Positions 42,392-52,308 are shown, numbered from the stretch's first letter. The stretch: DNA of 61,111 nt from Deltaproteobacteria bacterium (GCA_022340745.1 JAJDNL010000019.1:1-61111), one strand, 5' to 3'. The notes: generated from the sequence alone by a model not told the origin. A program made the numbers and translations.

Positions 42392-43333
42392 GCTGGCGTC
42401 CCGATTGAGGCCGCACAAGAACCGCCCAGCGAGCCTGACAATATCCTCCTTTTGGCTCGGGTGAAACCAGTTGATCTCCTGGTCGCGTCGAAACCACGTC
42501 ATTTGTCTTTTGGCATACCGGCGAGTATCTCGCTTCATGGTCCTCACAGCCTCAGTGATAGCCACACCATGTATCAGATGTTGCACCATGTGCCGGTAAC
42601 CCAATGCCTGCATGCTTTTGAGGTGTGGTCCATAGCCTCGGCTCAGCAGTTCTCTAACCTCCTCCAGAAGTCCCAGGCTCATCATTTTTTCCACTCTGCT
42701 GTTAATGCGCTCATACAGTTCGGGGCGAGGACGTCGCAATCCTATTTTCAGCGGCAGAAATGGCCGATCGCTAAAATCGTGATCACTTTGGAGGACAGAG
42801 ATCGGTTGTCCCCTACATTCCCACACTTCCAGGGCCCGGATAATTCTAAAAAGGTCGTGTGGATGGACTCGCTGGGCGGTGACTGGATCTAGCCGTTGAA
42901 GCCGCTGGTAAAGCTCGCCCCTACCCTTTTTCGCTGCTTCTCGACGCAAACGTTGTCTTACTATAGGATCTGAAGGAGCTCCGGGGAAAAGCCCGTGAAA
43001 AATCGCTTTGAGGTACAGGCCGGTTCCACCTACCACTAGGGCGGGCTTGCCCTGTCGGGCCAGACGTGCGATCACCTCTCTTGCCAGTTGGCTGTACCGA
43101 CTGGCATCGAAGTCCTGGTCAGGATCCACAATGTCCACAAGATGATGGACCACCTCAGCCCTATCAGCCATTGTGGGTTTAGCGGTGCCAATGTCCATGA
43201 AACGATAAATCTGCACCGAATCCGCGTTTACAATCTCACCGCCCAAATTTTTGGTCAACTGTGAAGTCAGCCAGGTTTTCCCCACTGCAGTGGGACCCAT
43301 TACAGCGATGACACGTGGCCGCTCGTCACTCAT
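42389..43333 (-). CDS. miaA: tRNA dimethylallyltransferase MiaA
   Basis: A 314-residue enzyme. The P-loop is GPTAVGKTWL (about 14-23), with VNADSVQIYRFMDIGTAKP, a DxxRY-type HHLVDIVDPDQDFDASRY block, and VVGGTGLYLKAI. It adds dimethylallyl to A37 of tRNAs reading UNN codons, the substrate of MiaB (19599). ATG 43333 follows a TTG in frame. Its stop codon is formed by the end of a family A repeat, so the C-terminus (FLCGLNRDAS) may be altered. Next to mutL, a common pairing. Confidence 0.96.
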   Translation of the reverse strand: MSDERPRVIAVMGPTAVGKTWLTSQLTKNLGGEIVNADSVQIYRFMDIGTAKPTMADRAEVVHHLVDIVDPDQDFDASRYSQLAREVIARLARQGKPALVVGGTGLYLKAIFHGLFPGAPSDPIVRQRLRREAAKKGRGELYQRLQRLDPVTAQRVHPHDLFRIIRALEVWECRGQPISVLQSDHDFSDRPFLPLKIGLRRPRPELYERINSRVEKMMSLGLLEEVRELLSRGYGPHLKSMQALGYRHMVQHLIHGVAITEAVRTMKRDTRRYAKRQMTWFRRDQEINWFHPSQKEDIVRLAGRFLCGLNRDAS

Positions 43334-43624
43334 CAATCTTGTGGTTCCTCCAACACTTTAGAAGCCCTCGTCTCTATTCGCCACGCCTGCTGTGTAGCGG
43401 CCACTGCATGGCGCCTGCGCATGCAGATAAATCCGAAATCCGAAACAAATCTAAGACAATCGATGTGGGATGTGAGATGTGCGATGTGGGAAGGAGAAAT
43501 ACGTCTACCATAATCTCACATCTCATATCTCATATCTCACATCACAATCAAAATTTGTTTCGTGCTTCGTGCTTCGGATTTCGGATTTGGTTTTGAACGT
43601 GCTCTATGCCCCATGCCCTATGCT
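43334..43624. repeat. gap between mutL and miaA with word-like repeats
   Basis: 43460-43500 (GATGTGGGATGTGAGATGTG type) is inverted by 43510-43545 (ATCTCACATCTCATATC type). Further words: CGAAATCCGAAACAAATC at about 43430, TTCGGATTTCGGATTTGG at about 43573 and TGCCCCATGCCCTATGC at about 43605. No gene seen, although mutL and miaA are on the same strand and could be co-transcribed through it. Confidence 0.55.
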
Positions 43625-45412
43625 CTATGCCCTCCCAAACATCCTTTCTACCTCACCCATAGTGAGTTTCCACCAGAGAGGACGGCCGTGTGGGCAGGTT
43701 GAGCAACGATCTAGTCCATCGAGCTGCTGCAAGAGTGCCGCAATCTCCTCCCTCCCCAACCTCTGGCCAGCCTTTATGGCGACCTGGCACGCCATTGATT
43801 GCAGTAGTTTCTCAAGCAGAGTCTCCGGTCCGAGAGAGCCTGCCCCCTTACAGCCGGCTGCCACCAACTCCTGAAGCAGTTCTAATGGCTCTTGGCGGAG
43901 GACCACTGCCGGAACCGCACGTACTACGAAGGTATAGCTACCAAATGGCTCCAACCTAAACCCCAACTTTGAAAAGAGAGGCAAGGAGTCCTCCAGCCAG
44001 GCGCTCTCCTCAGCAGTGAGCTCTACAGTCTCAGTAATCATCAAAATCTGACTTGACAGTTGCCCTTCAATCGCCTCTTTATGAAAAGCCTCGAAAAAAA
44101 CACGCTCGTGAGCCGCGTGCTGATCAATAAGAATCAGACCGTCCGGCGCTTCGCAGAGAATATAGGTGTTGTGGAATTGACCTATGACATTCAGTTCGCC
44201 AAACAACAGCCCGAGTTCCTGGTGCAATTTTTCCGGTGGTCGCCTGCTTTCTTCATCCGTGGAAAAACCTCTCTGGGGAAAATCGAGCGCCTCATAGGTT
44301 TGAATCCTTGGCTCGGATACTGCTGCCCCCGCAGGTGAGAGAGGCGCCAATTTACCTTGAATCAGAGCCTCGGCAGCTCGCAGCCCAGAGCCTGCAACCA
44401 GAGGCCGAGCCCATCTCTGCCTCTCCATAGTGGCCAGCGCGGCTTGCGCCGCAGACGTTACTGTTGCACAGAGAGTCCGCGGATCTTGGAAACGCACCTC
44501 CGCTTTCGTTGGGTGCACATTTACATCCACTTGCTGGGCAGGCAATTCCAGAAAAAGCACCCCGAGAGGATATTTACCCTTTGGCAGCAATGTTCTGTAG
44601 GCCTCCAGAAGGGCAAACCTCAGCTGGCGATCCCAAACCGGTCTGCCATTGACGTAAAGGAAAAGCATGCGGCTGTCAGATCGGTAAAGCTCTGGGGGGC
44701 TTAGAAATCCTTCAAAATTCAAGACCCCTTGTCTGTGGGATACTGCCAACCAGGATTGTGTTGATCTCTTGGGGAAGATTTGTGCCAGCCGCTGCTGCAG
44801 ATTTATCGCTGCGGGCCAGTCATGAATCTGGCGATTTTTCTGCCTCAGGGAGAAATGGGTTTCCGGTCGTCCCAGGGCCAGCCTGGTCAGCGTATCTACC
44901 ACCTGTCCGAACTCGGTCTTCTCACTTTTCAGAAATTTACGTCGCGCTGGTTGATTAAAAAAAAGATCACGAACCCACACTTGGGTACCAGGTGGACAGC
45001 CGCACTCGTTCACTCCTTTCACCACCCCTGCAGAGGCACTAATACGAGTACCCGCGGTGGAGTCCCTCGTTCTCGTTGTGAGCTCAAATTTCGACACCGC
45101 CGCCAGGCTCGGGAGGGCTTCACCGCGAAATCCGAGGGTTTGGATGGCAGCGAGGTCTGCATCGCTGCTGATCTTACTGGTAGCATGCCGCTCAAGGGCC
45201 AGAATGGCGTCGTCCTCTTCCATACCGACACCATTATCAACCACCCGTATGGAACGGCAGCCTGAACCATGGATTTCGATGCTTATCTGGCGAGCTTCCG
45301 CATCTATGGCATTCTCAACCAGTTCTTTTACCGCTGAAGCAGGCCTTTCAACTACCTCACCGGCGGCAATCTTGTTGGCCAGCTGTTCTGACATCACACG
45401 AATCGTGGCCAT
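43625..45412 (-). CDS. mutL: DNA mismatch repair protein MutL
   Basis: A 595-residue MutL. The GHKL ATPase has ANKIAAGEVVERPASAVKEL, the VDNGVGME segment, ATSKISS and TLGFRGEALPS. The C-terminal dimerisation domain has IDQHAAHERVFFEAF (DQHAxxE endonuclease motif), ACQVAIKAGQRL and CPHGRPLWW, so the latent nickase is present, as expected where no MutH is used. It links MutS recognition to repair. AAAGGAGG precedes ATG. Somewhat shorter than average (about 600-650). Confidence 0.96.
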   Translation of the reverse strand: MATIRVMSEQLANKIAAGEVVERPASAVKELVENAIDAEARQISIEIHGSGCRSIRVVDNGVGMEEDDAILALERHATSKISSDADLAAIQTLGFRGEALPSLAAVSKFELTTRTRDSTAGTRISASAGVVKGVNECGCPPGTQVWVRDLFFNQPARRKFLKSEKTEFGQVVDTLTRLALGRPETHFSLRQKNRQIHDWPAAINLQQRLAQIFPKRSTQSWLAVSHRQGVLNFEGFLSPPELYRSDSRMLFLYVNGRPVWDRQLRFALLEAYRTLLPKGKYPLGVLFLELPAQQVDVNVHPTKAEVRFQDPRTLCATVTSAAQAALATMERQRWARPLVAGSGLRAAEALIQGKLAPLSPAGAAVSEPRIQTYEALDFPQRGFSTDEESRRPPEKLHQELGLLFGELNVIGQFHNTYILCEAPDGLILIDQHAAHERVFFEAFHKEAIEGQLSSQILMITETVELTAEESAWLEDSLPLFSKLGFRLEPFGSYTFVVRAVPAVVLRQEPLELLQELVAAGCKGAGSLGPETLLEKLLQSMACQVAIKAGQRLGREEIAALLQQLDGLDRCSTCPHGRPLWWKLTMGEVERMFGRA

Positions 45413-45979
45413 CCAATCCTCCTTTTGTCAACATCCCCCTATCCTAATCCTATTCAGTACGATTTGACAACCGTCACCGAATGAATTGGAGCGCTGATCA
45501 TTGAAGATTTTAGAATGCAGATTGCAGATTTAATTTTGAAATTTCCAAAACACCCATCCATTTAGCTCTGCATACTGTGGATGCTAGATTTCGATATGCA
45601 CTTTTATTTTCTAACCACAGAGACACGGAGGCATGTAATTTCAGATTGCAGAATGCAGAATGCAGAATGCGAAATTTAGTAAGATCAGATTTGTTTATAT
45701 CTACAATCTTAAATCTAAAATACTCGTTTATTCCCTCCGTGGTAAATCCTCACTCAGGTTTCCTCAGGGCGCTACAATAAGGACTAGGTTAATATGGTCG
45801 TATTTCAATTTCGGAGTTTTCAATCTGCAATCCAAAATCTGAAATCTGAAATTGGAAATTGGTTGACACAACTTCCTAAATAGGCTATTCATGGACCGAA
45901 CCGTGGCCCGGCATGAGATAACATGTGGTAACAATTAATAATATTGGTCAGAGTACGGTGAGATAGCACCCGAACGGGC
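45413..45979. other. 567-base gap between divergent mutL and a GAF protein gene
   Basis: Mostly variants of GATTGCAGATTTAG and AGAATGCAGAATGCAG (45505-45545, 45640-45690), their inverse (AATCTGCAATCCAAAATC, 45825-45850) and TAAATCTAAAATACTCG. A short in-frame ORF across it consists of these words and is not counted as a gene. Promoters for both genes should lie here, but none is clear. Confidence 0.55.
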
Positions 45980-47488
45980 ATGTCTATCGAGCCGCTTCAT
46001 TTATATCCTTCTGTGCCCCACCTGCAGGTCCATATGTCAGTTGATCGACAACTCGACGACATCACTGCTCTGCTGAGTAACTGCCTGGATGCTTACACGG
46101 CGGCCCTGTTTCTTTGGGATGACAGTAGCAAACACCTTACCTTGAGAGCATTTCATAGCTTGAGCAAGCACATCAACCCCGACGCTCGATTTTCTCTCGA
46201 GGAAGGGGGCCTGGTGGGCTGGGTGGCAAAGAATAACGAACCACTAAGTATCGATCACTTTGACCGCGACACCAAGATTCTTCCCTACTATCAAAGCGAC
46301 GAAAACATCAAATCCTTCCTGGCTTTTCCCCTTGAGCAGCCCAAAGGCGTGCTTTGTGTGGACAGTAAGCGCCAGTACGTCTTTACCAATAAAGCCCAGA
46401 AGCTTCTTTCGGGCTTTGCAACTGTTGTCGGTAATGCCCTCGGTGCTGAGCGGGCCAGTCACCTCCATCAGCGCCAGCGTCAACTCTTGACTCTGTGGCG
46501 CCGTGCTGACGCACTGCCGGCAGACACTGACGATCCGGTACCATATCTAACCCGCTTGATGGACGCCGCTTGTCAATATCTGCAAGCGGACAGCGCTTTA
46601 GTTGCTGTGCCCATCAAAGAGGGCCAATTCTTGCAATTAGTCGCCGCTTCGGGCGGCATGGTTTCATCTCTTCTCAGAAGTTCACATCCAGCTGACCAGG
46701 GTATTATTGGTTGGATCTTCCAGAATCGTAAGTCTTTAGTTATTCCCAAGTTTCGCTCTCGCACTCGTATTCCTTTTCTTTTTGGCCCGAAAGACTCCAT
46801 CGGTAGAATTGGTGCCCTGGTCGGTATGCCCCTGGCCTGGGAAGCGGCTGAAATGGGAGGTGTGATGGCTTTTATCAGCCGCACCGAAGCTGACTGGAGT
46901 AAGGAAGAACTAGGTGCAATAACTGCCCTGGTAAGGCGTGCCACTCTCGTCCTGCAAAATTTTACCTTTAAGCGTGAACTGGCTCTTGTTCGCAATTTGG
47001 ACCCCATCACCGAAGTGTGCAACACTGAGGCTTTTGACCGGATTCTCAAGAAAAGACTGGAAAGGTGTCGGCAAAACGGTGTCAGTCTGGGACTAGGTAT
47101 CATTGCCGTCGAGGGTTTTGAGGCACTGAGCACTCGAGTAGCTTTGCCAGATCTGGCAATCATACGCCAGCGCATCGCCTCAACACTGCTCCAGCGACTC
47201 AGAGACAAACAACTCATTGGTTGTCTAGATCAAGCCCGTTTTGCCGTATTGTTTGAGGACGAATCGGGAAGAGCCATGCATGACCAACTCGTGTCCAGTA
47301 CCGCCGCTATACACCAAGAGGTGCTGGCATCATTGGATGACCTGCCCCGGCTGGAGGTTAGTTTTGGTTCTGCACTCTATCCCCGAGATGCGGCTTCATC
47401 CCGTGAACTGTGGACCATGGCTTTTCAAGCCTTAACCGATCAAGCAGCGAACGCTTCCAATCGAGACACAAAAGTAAAATCTGCTTGA
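45980..47488 (+). CDS. two-GAF protein with degenerate GGDEF-like domain
   Basis: A 502-residue soluble protein. First GAF about 30-165 (LSNCLDAYTAALFLW, GLVGWVAKNNEPLSI), second about 190-330 (DSALVAVPIKEGQ, GIIGWIFQNRKSLVI). The last part (about 340-495) has the GGDEF fold order: DPITEVCNTEAFDRILKKRL in place of DPLTGLxNRR, and LDQARFAVLFED (about 415-426) in place of GGDEFAVLL. The GGDEF residues are lost, so it should not make c-di-GMP; it may bind a nucleotide or another GGDEF protein. mreB follows 113 bases later. The start is ATG 45980. Confidence 0.82.
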   Translation: MSIEPLHLYPSVPHLQVHMSVDRQLDDITALLSNCLDAYTAALFLWDDSSKHLTLRAFHSLSKHINPDARFSLEEGGLVGWVAKNNEPLSIDHFDRDTKILPYYQSDENIKSFLAFPLEQPKGVLCVDSKRQYVFTNKAQKLLSGFATVVGNALGAERASHLHQRQRQLLTLWRRADALPADTDDPVPYLTRLMDAACQYLQADSALVAVPIKEGQFLQLVAASGGMVSSLLRSSHPADQGIIGWIFQNRKSLVIPKFRSRTRIPFLFGPKDSIGRIGALVGMPLAWEAAEMGGVMAFISRTEADWSKEELGAITALVRRATLVLQNFTFKRELALVRNLDPITEVCNTEAFDRILKKRLERCRQNGVSLGLGIIAVEGFEALSTRVALPDLAIIRQRIASTLLQRLRDKQLIGCLDQARFAVLFEDESGRAMHDQLVSSTAAIHQEVLASLDDLPRLEVSFGSALYPRDAASSRELWTMAFQALTDQAANASNRDTKVKSA

Positions 47489-47601
47489 ATGTGCGTCTGG
47501 ATCGGTTTCGCCCAGATACCATCACCGCTGAAAATTAGATCGAGATTATGGTTGGACGGATTAACTTGTCGCCAGAGAAGACTCCCGTTAGGTAGGTAAT
47601 T

Positions 47602-48630
47602 ATGAGGTTGCTGCACGGACTTGCTGGACTTTTCGCCAAAGATTTGGCCATGGACCTTGGTACAGCCAATACCCTCATTTACGTGAAGGGTGAGGGAATT
47701 GTGCTCAATGAACCTTCAGTGGTGGCCCTGAGCCGCGACACAGGAAAGGTAATTGCCGTGGGTAGTGAGGCCAAAGAATATTTGGGCCGCACTCCCCAGA
47801 AAATCGTCGCCATTCGTCCCATGAAGGACGGAGTGATTGCTGATTTTGAAGTAACCAGTGTAATGATCAAATACTTTCTCAAGAAGATCCAAAGACACTC
47901 TTTTCTTTTTCGACCACGGCTCATTGTGGCCGTCCCCACCGGCATTACCCAGGTGGAAAAACGTGCGGTCATTGAATCAGCAGAGCAAGCAGGTGCGCGC
48001 CAGGTGCACCTGGTCGAGGAACCCATGGCGGCAGCTATTGGCGCTGACCTACCCATCGACAAGCCGGTAGGCAGCATGGTGGTGGATATCGGCGGGGGGA
48101 CCACGGAGGTGGCGGTGATTTCGCTTTCGGCCGTGGCCTACTCAGAATCAGTGCGAGTGGCCGGCGACGAGGCTAATGATGCCATAATCCGCCACGTTCA
48201 AAACCACCACCAAATCGCCATCGGTGAAAATGAGGCGGAGCGGGTCAAGCTGGCAATCGGCTCTGCCTGTCCACTTTCCCAGCCCATGACGACTGAAGTC
48301 GCAGGGAAGGAAATACTCACAGGAATACCCAGATCTCTCCAGGTAGACGACCAAGAAATCAGGCGCGCCCTGACGGAGCCGGTGAATGTAATAATTGAAA
48401 GTATCAAGCGGACTTTCGAAAAGACACCGCCGGAACTCGCATCAGACATCACACACAATGGAGTCTGGCTGGCGGGAGGTGGAGCACTTCTCAGGGGCTT
48501 GGACACTCTGCTGACTGACATGTTGAAACTTCCGGTCCATGTGGAAGCAGATGCGCTCACTACCGTCACCCGTGGCGCTGGCAAGGTAATGGAATCCATC
48601 GATACGTACCGACAGGTATTCTTGAACTAA
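47602..48630 (+). CDS. mreB: rod shape-determining protein MreB
   Basis: A 342-residue bacterial actin: MDLGTANTLIYVKGEGIVLN, VAVPTGITQVEKRAV, MVVDIGGGTTEVAVIS and NGVWLAGGGALLRGLD are the phosphate and adenosine binding segments. It forms membrane-bound filaments that orient peptidoglycan synthesis. mreC and mreD do not follow; the next gene is on the other strand. In Myxococcus MglA works with MreB, so its presence 12 kb from an MglA-like module is suggestive only. Confidence 0.96.
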   Translation: MRLLHGLAGLFAKDLAMDLGTANTLIYVKGEGIVLNEPSVVALSRDTGKVIAVGSEAKEYLGRTPQKIVAIRPMKDGVIADFEVTSVMIKYFLKKIQRHSFLFRPRLIVAVPTGITQVEKRAVIESAEQAGARQVHLVEEPMAAAIGADLPIDKPVGSMVVDIGGGTTEVAVISLSAVAYSESVRVAGDEANDAIIRHVQNHHQIAIGENEAERVKLAIGSACPLSQPMTTEVAGKEILTGIPRSLQVDDQEIRRALTEPVNVIIESIKRTFEKTPPELASDITHNGVWLAGGGALLRGLDTLLTDMLKLPVHVEADALTTVTRGAGKVMESIDTYRQVFLN

Positions 48631-48813
48631 AGACAGTAAGCAGTAAGCGGTGAGCAGTAAGCAGTTAGTGGCAAGAATGTAGTAATTAAGGAGCATTGAG
48701 GCAACTCGATTGCGGATTTGGGAATGCGGAATGCGGATTGCTCCATTTAGATTGAGTTTTTGATTTGCAATCTATTTTTTTCAATCCGAGATCCGAAATC
48801 CGAAATCCGAAAT
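48631..48813. repeat. gap between convergent mreB and an ABC gene with word-like repeats
   Basis: 48634-48668 holds AGCAGTAAGCGGTGAGCAG words. 48706-48740 (ATTGCGGATTTGGGAATGCGG) is inverted by 48780-48812 (CAATCCGAGATCCGAAATCC). Could serve as a bidirectional terminator. Confidence 0.55.
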
Positions 48814-49545
48814 TTAGAGAATTTGACTTAGAAATAGTTTCGTTCGGTCATGGGTGGGATTCTTGAAGAAGTGTTCCGGGGTGCCCACTTCAACTATCTG
48901 GCCCTCGTCCATAAAGATGACTCGATCCGCAACTTCCCTGGCAAAGCCCATCTCGTGAGTCACTACTATCATGGTCATCCCCTCCAGGGCCAGGGTCTTC
49001 ATAACATCCAGTACCTCTCCAATCATCTCGGGATCCAGAGCTGAGGTTGGCTCGTCGAAGAGCATCACTTTGGGGTTCATGGCCAGGGCCCTGGCGATGG
49101 CAACCCGCTGCTGCTGCCCACCCGAGAGGTTGTCCGGATAGGAGTCGGCCTTGTCAGGGATGCCCACTTTCTCCAACAGAACCATAGCTTTCTCTTCTGC
49201 CTCTTTTTTGGAGCGTTTGCGCACCACTGTCTGGGCCAGGGTTAAATTGCCCAGCGCCGTTTTATGGCGAAAGAGGTTGAAGGACTGAAATACCATACCC
49301 ATTTCTTCCCTGACCTTGTTAATGTTGGTCTTGGGATCCAGAATATCGACACCGTCTATGTAGATGTGGCCTTCGTCAGCCTTCTCCAACATGTTCAGGC
49401 AGCGCAGTATGGTGCTTTTTCCTGACCCCGAAGGACCGATAATCACCACCACTTCGCCCTTATCTACTCGACAGGAGACATCCACCAGGGCCTCAATCTT
49501 GTGGGTGGTGTAGAAGGTCTTGTAAACGTTTTCTGCTCTAACCAC
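48814..49545 (-). CDS. polar amino acid ABC transporter ATP-binding protein
   Basis: A 243-residue GlnQ/HisP-type ATPase. Walker [10 protein letters not shown], the signature LSGGQQQR, Walker [13 protein letters not shown] and the switch [12 protein letters not shown] are all intact. It drives the importer with the permease and binding protein encoded upstream. The GTG at 49545 is chosen because GGAGAGGAGG lies ten bases before it and the start overlaps the permease stop by eight bases; an upstream ATG adds 11 residues out of the permease gene. Confidence 0.93.
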   Translation of the reverse strand: MVRAENVYKTFYTTHKIEALVDVSCRVDKGEVVVIIGPSGSGKSTILRCLNMLEKADEGHIYIDGVDILDPKTNINKVREEMGMVFQSFNLFRHKTALGNLTLAQTVVRKRSKKEAEEKAMVLLEKVGIPDKADSYPDNLSGGQQQRVAIARALAMNPKVMLFDEPTSALDPEMIGEVLDVMKTLALEGMTMIVVTHEMGFAREVADRVIFMDEGQIVEVGTPEHFFKNPTHDRTKLFLSQIL

Positions 49546-50557
49546 CGATCGCAGTCCTCCTCTCCAAATATTGGACAAACATGGACAGGGAAAAAGTCAG
49601 CACCAGGTAGAGTATGGCGCAGACGAACCAGAGCTCGAAGGGCTGCAAACTGCTGGTAACCACCTCCCTGGTTGCCTTGGTGAGTTCACGAATGGCAATG
49701 ATCCCCAGCAGCGATGAATCCTTGATGAGACTAATAAACTGTCCCGCCAGGGGCGGCAGGATGCGTCGAAAGGCCTGGGGCAGGATGATGTAGTGCATAG
49801 ACTGAGGATACGTCATTCCTAGAGAGCGGGCTGCTTCCATCTGCCCAAAGTGGATAGACTGAATGCCAGCCCGGACTATCTCAGCCACATAAGCCCCAGC
49901 AAAAACCGCCAGGGCTGCCACGCCGTACCACAGGGGTGAAAGTTGGCCCATTCCATTTTGAGCCAGCAGGGTATTGAACATAGTCCCCAGGACAAAATAC
50001 CAGATAAAAATCTGGACCAGGAGAGGTGAACCCCTCACTAGTTCGATGTAAGTGATTGCAGTCCACCTCAAAGCAGGATTCTTGGAGATTCTGGCCAATC
50101 CTGTGAAAAGACCAATTACAATTCCCAAGAACACAGCGATGATACTGACTTCCAGGGTAACCCAAAGCCCTTTAAGCAGGATACCGACTTTCCATTGCTG
50201 GTAGGACCCGAGGATGTCGCCGGGATAAATGTAATCCCCCTCGCTCACCCGCAACGAATCGGCTGGAACAGAATAAACCTCCTCCACATCTGCGCCGCGG
50301 ACCTTCACCTCCACCCGGTCACCCTTGGGGACCAGAGAGGCGACATCACCTCCTATCTCGGCCCGAATTTCAACTCGATCATGGTAATAGAAATATTGGG
50401 GTATTCGGTACCAACGCCAGGTATACTCGACCTTCTGGGTGGCGTAGTAAATTCCGCCGATAACCGCCAATATCATTAGAAAAAAGAGAAAAATGGAGAT
50501 ATGGCGCCAACCTCGGGTTCGGAGATAATCGGTTACAGAAAAACTGCCCTCTGCCAC
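49538..50557 (-). CDS. polar amino acid ABC transporter permease with inserted N-terminal domain
   Basis: A 339-residue permease. The C-terminal 210 residues are a HisM-type membrane domain with the EAA loop [20 protein letters not shown]. The N-terminal part is unusual: one helix ([20 protein letters not shown], about 20-39), then about 90 polar, strand-rich residues ([33 protein letters not shown]) on the outer side before the first core helix. Normal permeases of this class have about 220 residues. The extra domain could help docking of the binding protein. The start (GTG 50557) is uncertain; the frame is open into a family C repeat. Confidence 0.88.
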   Translation of the reverse strand: MAEGSFSVTDYLRTRGWRHISIFLFFLMILAVIGGIYYATQKVEYTWRWYRIPQYFYYHDRVEIRAEIGGDVASLVPKGDRVEVKVRGADVEEVYSVPADSLRVSEGDYIYPGDILGSYQQWKVGILLKGLWVTLEVSIIAVFLGIVIGLFTGLARISKNPALRWTAITYIELVRGSPLLVQIFIWYFVLGTMFNTLLAQNGMGQLSPLWYGVAALAVFAGAYVAEIVRAGIQSIHFGQMEAARSLGMTYPQSMHYIILPQAFRRILPPLAGQFISLIKDSSLLGIIAIRELTKATREVVTSSLQPFELWFVCAILYLVLTFSLSMFVQYLERRTAIGG

Positions 50558-50574
50558 TGTCGTTACCCTTTTGA

Positions 50575-50757
50575 AGCAAAGCGCTAAGCGCAAAGCGTGA
50601 GGTAAATAGTACACAGTAAACGGTCAACAGATTGTGTGCTGGCTTCGCGACAATTCACCGCTTACCATTTACCGTTTACTCTTTTTTTCGCTATGCGCCA
50701 GGCGCTGTGTTCTATGCGATTTGTCCTGGAACCAAAAACCTGGTTTTCAATGTTGCA
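50575..50757 (+). repeat. family C repeat, copy 2
   Basis: Same order of parts as 24893-25083: GCGCTAAGCGCAAAGCGTGA, GTAAACGGTCAAC, CCGTTTACTCTTTTTTTCGC, CTATGCGCCAGGCGC and CCTGGTTTTCAATGTTGC. The two copies differ by many substitutions yet keep the inverted pairs. It lies in the region upstream of the permease gene, between it and the binding-protein gene. Confidence 0.7.
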
Positions 50758-50812
50758 TAAAAGCGGGGCTCGGCGGTCAGAGAATGACCGCCGGCCCCCA
50801 GAATTACTAGTT

Positions 50813-50963
50813 TTGAAGCTCCCTGCAGCAAGACCTGTCGACGAGCTCAGGTCGGGTCGCTGCAGAGAATCTTCGAAATGTAAGGAAGTGATTCCATTTT
50901 ATTGTAGTTCGCTCGCTAACCCCGCAGCAAGCTGCGGGGAATGCGCTCGCTGAAGCATTTTCA
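50813..50963 (+). repeat. family A palindromic repeat, copy 4
   Basis: A compact full copy: TTGAAGCTCCCTGCAG, a tip with ACCTGTCGACGAGCTCAGG, the central ATCTTCGAAATGTAAGG block, CGCTCGCTAACCCC, the tip GCAGCAAGCTGC and GCTGAAGCATTTTCA. With family C copy 2 it fills the 444-base gap between the binding-protein and permease genes. Confidence 0.85.
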
Positions 50964-51001
50964 AGATGAAGCATACCTTACGGTTTCACTGCACCGCCGC
51001 C

Positions 51002-51832
51002 TTACTGCTGAATATTTTCTATCCATTTAGTGCCTTTGATCCACTTGTTGTAGATGCGGTCATAACGGCCGTCATTTTTTATCTGCCTCAGGAAGTTATT
51101 GAGCCAGTTCATGAAGTCCGGGTCACCCTTGTTGATGGCCCAGGCCAGCGGTTCAAAAGTAAAGGGCTTGTCCAGAAACACCAGCTTGCCTTTCCCCTGT
51201 TGCGCATTGAACACCACGCAGTAGGGCAGGTCGTAGACAAAAGCGTCGGCCTTACCGTTGACCACCTCGAGAGCGGCCTCGGGTTCGGTCTCAAAGGACT
51301 TATAGTTGGCCTTCGGGATGAGTCGCTTTACTGCTTGCTCACCGGTGGTTCCCAATTTGGAGGTTACGGTGTACTTCTTGTTGTTCAAATCCTTGTAGGA
51401 ATTCACAATGCCCAGGTGTTTCTTGGCCAGCAGGATGGCCTGCCCCACGATAATGTACGGCTCGGCGAAGTTGATCTTTAGGTTGCGCTCCTGGGTGATG
51501 GTCATACCGCTCATAATGATGTCGAACTTTTTGGTGGTCAGAGCGGGGATAATCCCGTCCCAGGCGGTGTTTACGGGTACAAACTTCACACCCATGGCCT
51601 TGGCCATCTCTTTGGCTATGTCAATGTCGAAGCCGACAAAATTGCCTTTCTTGTCGGTCATCTCGAAGGGCATATAGCCGGATTCAAACCCCACTCGAAG
51701 TTCACCCCGCTTGAGGATGGTCTCCAAGGTTGATTTCTGTGCCAGATCAATATCGGCCGCCAATACATGTGTCTGAGAAAAACAGAGGAAGAGTGCCGCA
51801 AAAATCGCCACAATAATCATAAATCTTTTCAT
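51002..51832 (-). CDS. polar amino acid ABC transporter substrate-binding protein
   Basis: A 276-residue type 2 periplasmic binding protein with a signal peptide (MKRFMIIVAIFAALFLCF, cleavage after HVLA). The mature part starts with LETILKRGELRVGFESGYMP, has NFVGFDIDIAKEMAKAMGV, WDGIIPALTTKKFDIIMSGM and TITQERNLKINFAEPY, the family blocks for polar amino acid ligands. ATG 51832 follows AAAGGAGG. The permease and ATPase follow on the same strand after two repeats, a usual operon order. Confidence 0.93.
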   Translation of the reverse strand: MKRFMIIVAIFAALFLCFSQTHVLAADIDLAQKSTLETILKRGELRVGFESGYMPFEMTDKKGNFVGFDIDIAKEMAKAMGVKFVPVNTAWDGIIPALTTKKFDIIMSGMTITQERNLKINFAEPYIIVGQAILLAKKHLGIVNSYKDLNNKKYTVTSKLGTTGEQAVKRLIPKANYKSFETEPEAALEVVNGKADAFVYDLPYCVVFNAQQGKGKLVFLDKPFTFEPLAWAINKGDPDFMNWLNNFLRQIKNDGRYDRIYNKWIKGTKWIENIQQ

Positions 51833-51906
51833 ACAAGCCTCCTTTGTCACACGGTTCCAATGCAAGGGCAGTTGGATCTTTCCTCCCACCTCTCTTGCCT
51901 ATTTCA

Positions 51907-52059
51907 TTAATACGACTTTCCCTCGTCTAGAAGTTCCTCGATGTTCATCTGGATCTTGCAGTCTGGACATTTGGGAATATCTTCTTGTGGGATGTAGACT
52001 ATTTGCGTTCGTTTACATTTCGGGCATTTGACCTGAACAGCTTCCTTTTTGTCTCGCAT
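51907..52059 (-). CDS. 50-residue zinc-ribbon protein
   Basis: A short gene: MRDKKEAVQVKCPKCKRTQ is followed by IVYIPQEDIPKCPDC and KIQMNIEELLDEGKSY. The two CPxC pairs, separated by 15 residues (CPKC and CPDC), form a rubredoxin-like zinc ribbon. A GGGAG site precedes the ATG. Function is unknown; proteins like this may bind RNA or protein. It is transcribed toward the binding-protein gene, which starts 75 bases further on, and might be co-transcribed with it. Confidence 0.75.
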   Translation of the reverse strand: MRDKKEAVQVKCPKCKRTQIVYIPQEDIPKCPDCKIQMNIEELLDEGKSY

Positions 52060-52308
52060 GGTTGGCTTCTCCCGCTCCCGTACCTATTATCACAAAGTGA
52101 AGGCGAGAACAAGGAAGAAACAAATCGGAGAAATTGCAAATTAAGGAATTAAGGAATTGTATTCGTCCTTCGTATTCATGGTGTGCAATTGTAATTGACT
52201 CTCGAAAATACTTGTCGGTCCCTAGCAATCACCTTCCGAGATTCCTAAATTCCTCAATCCCTAAATACCTCAATTCTGTAATTCCTAAATACCTCAATTC
52301 CTAAATTT

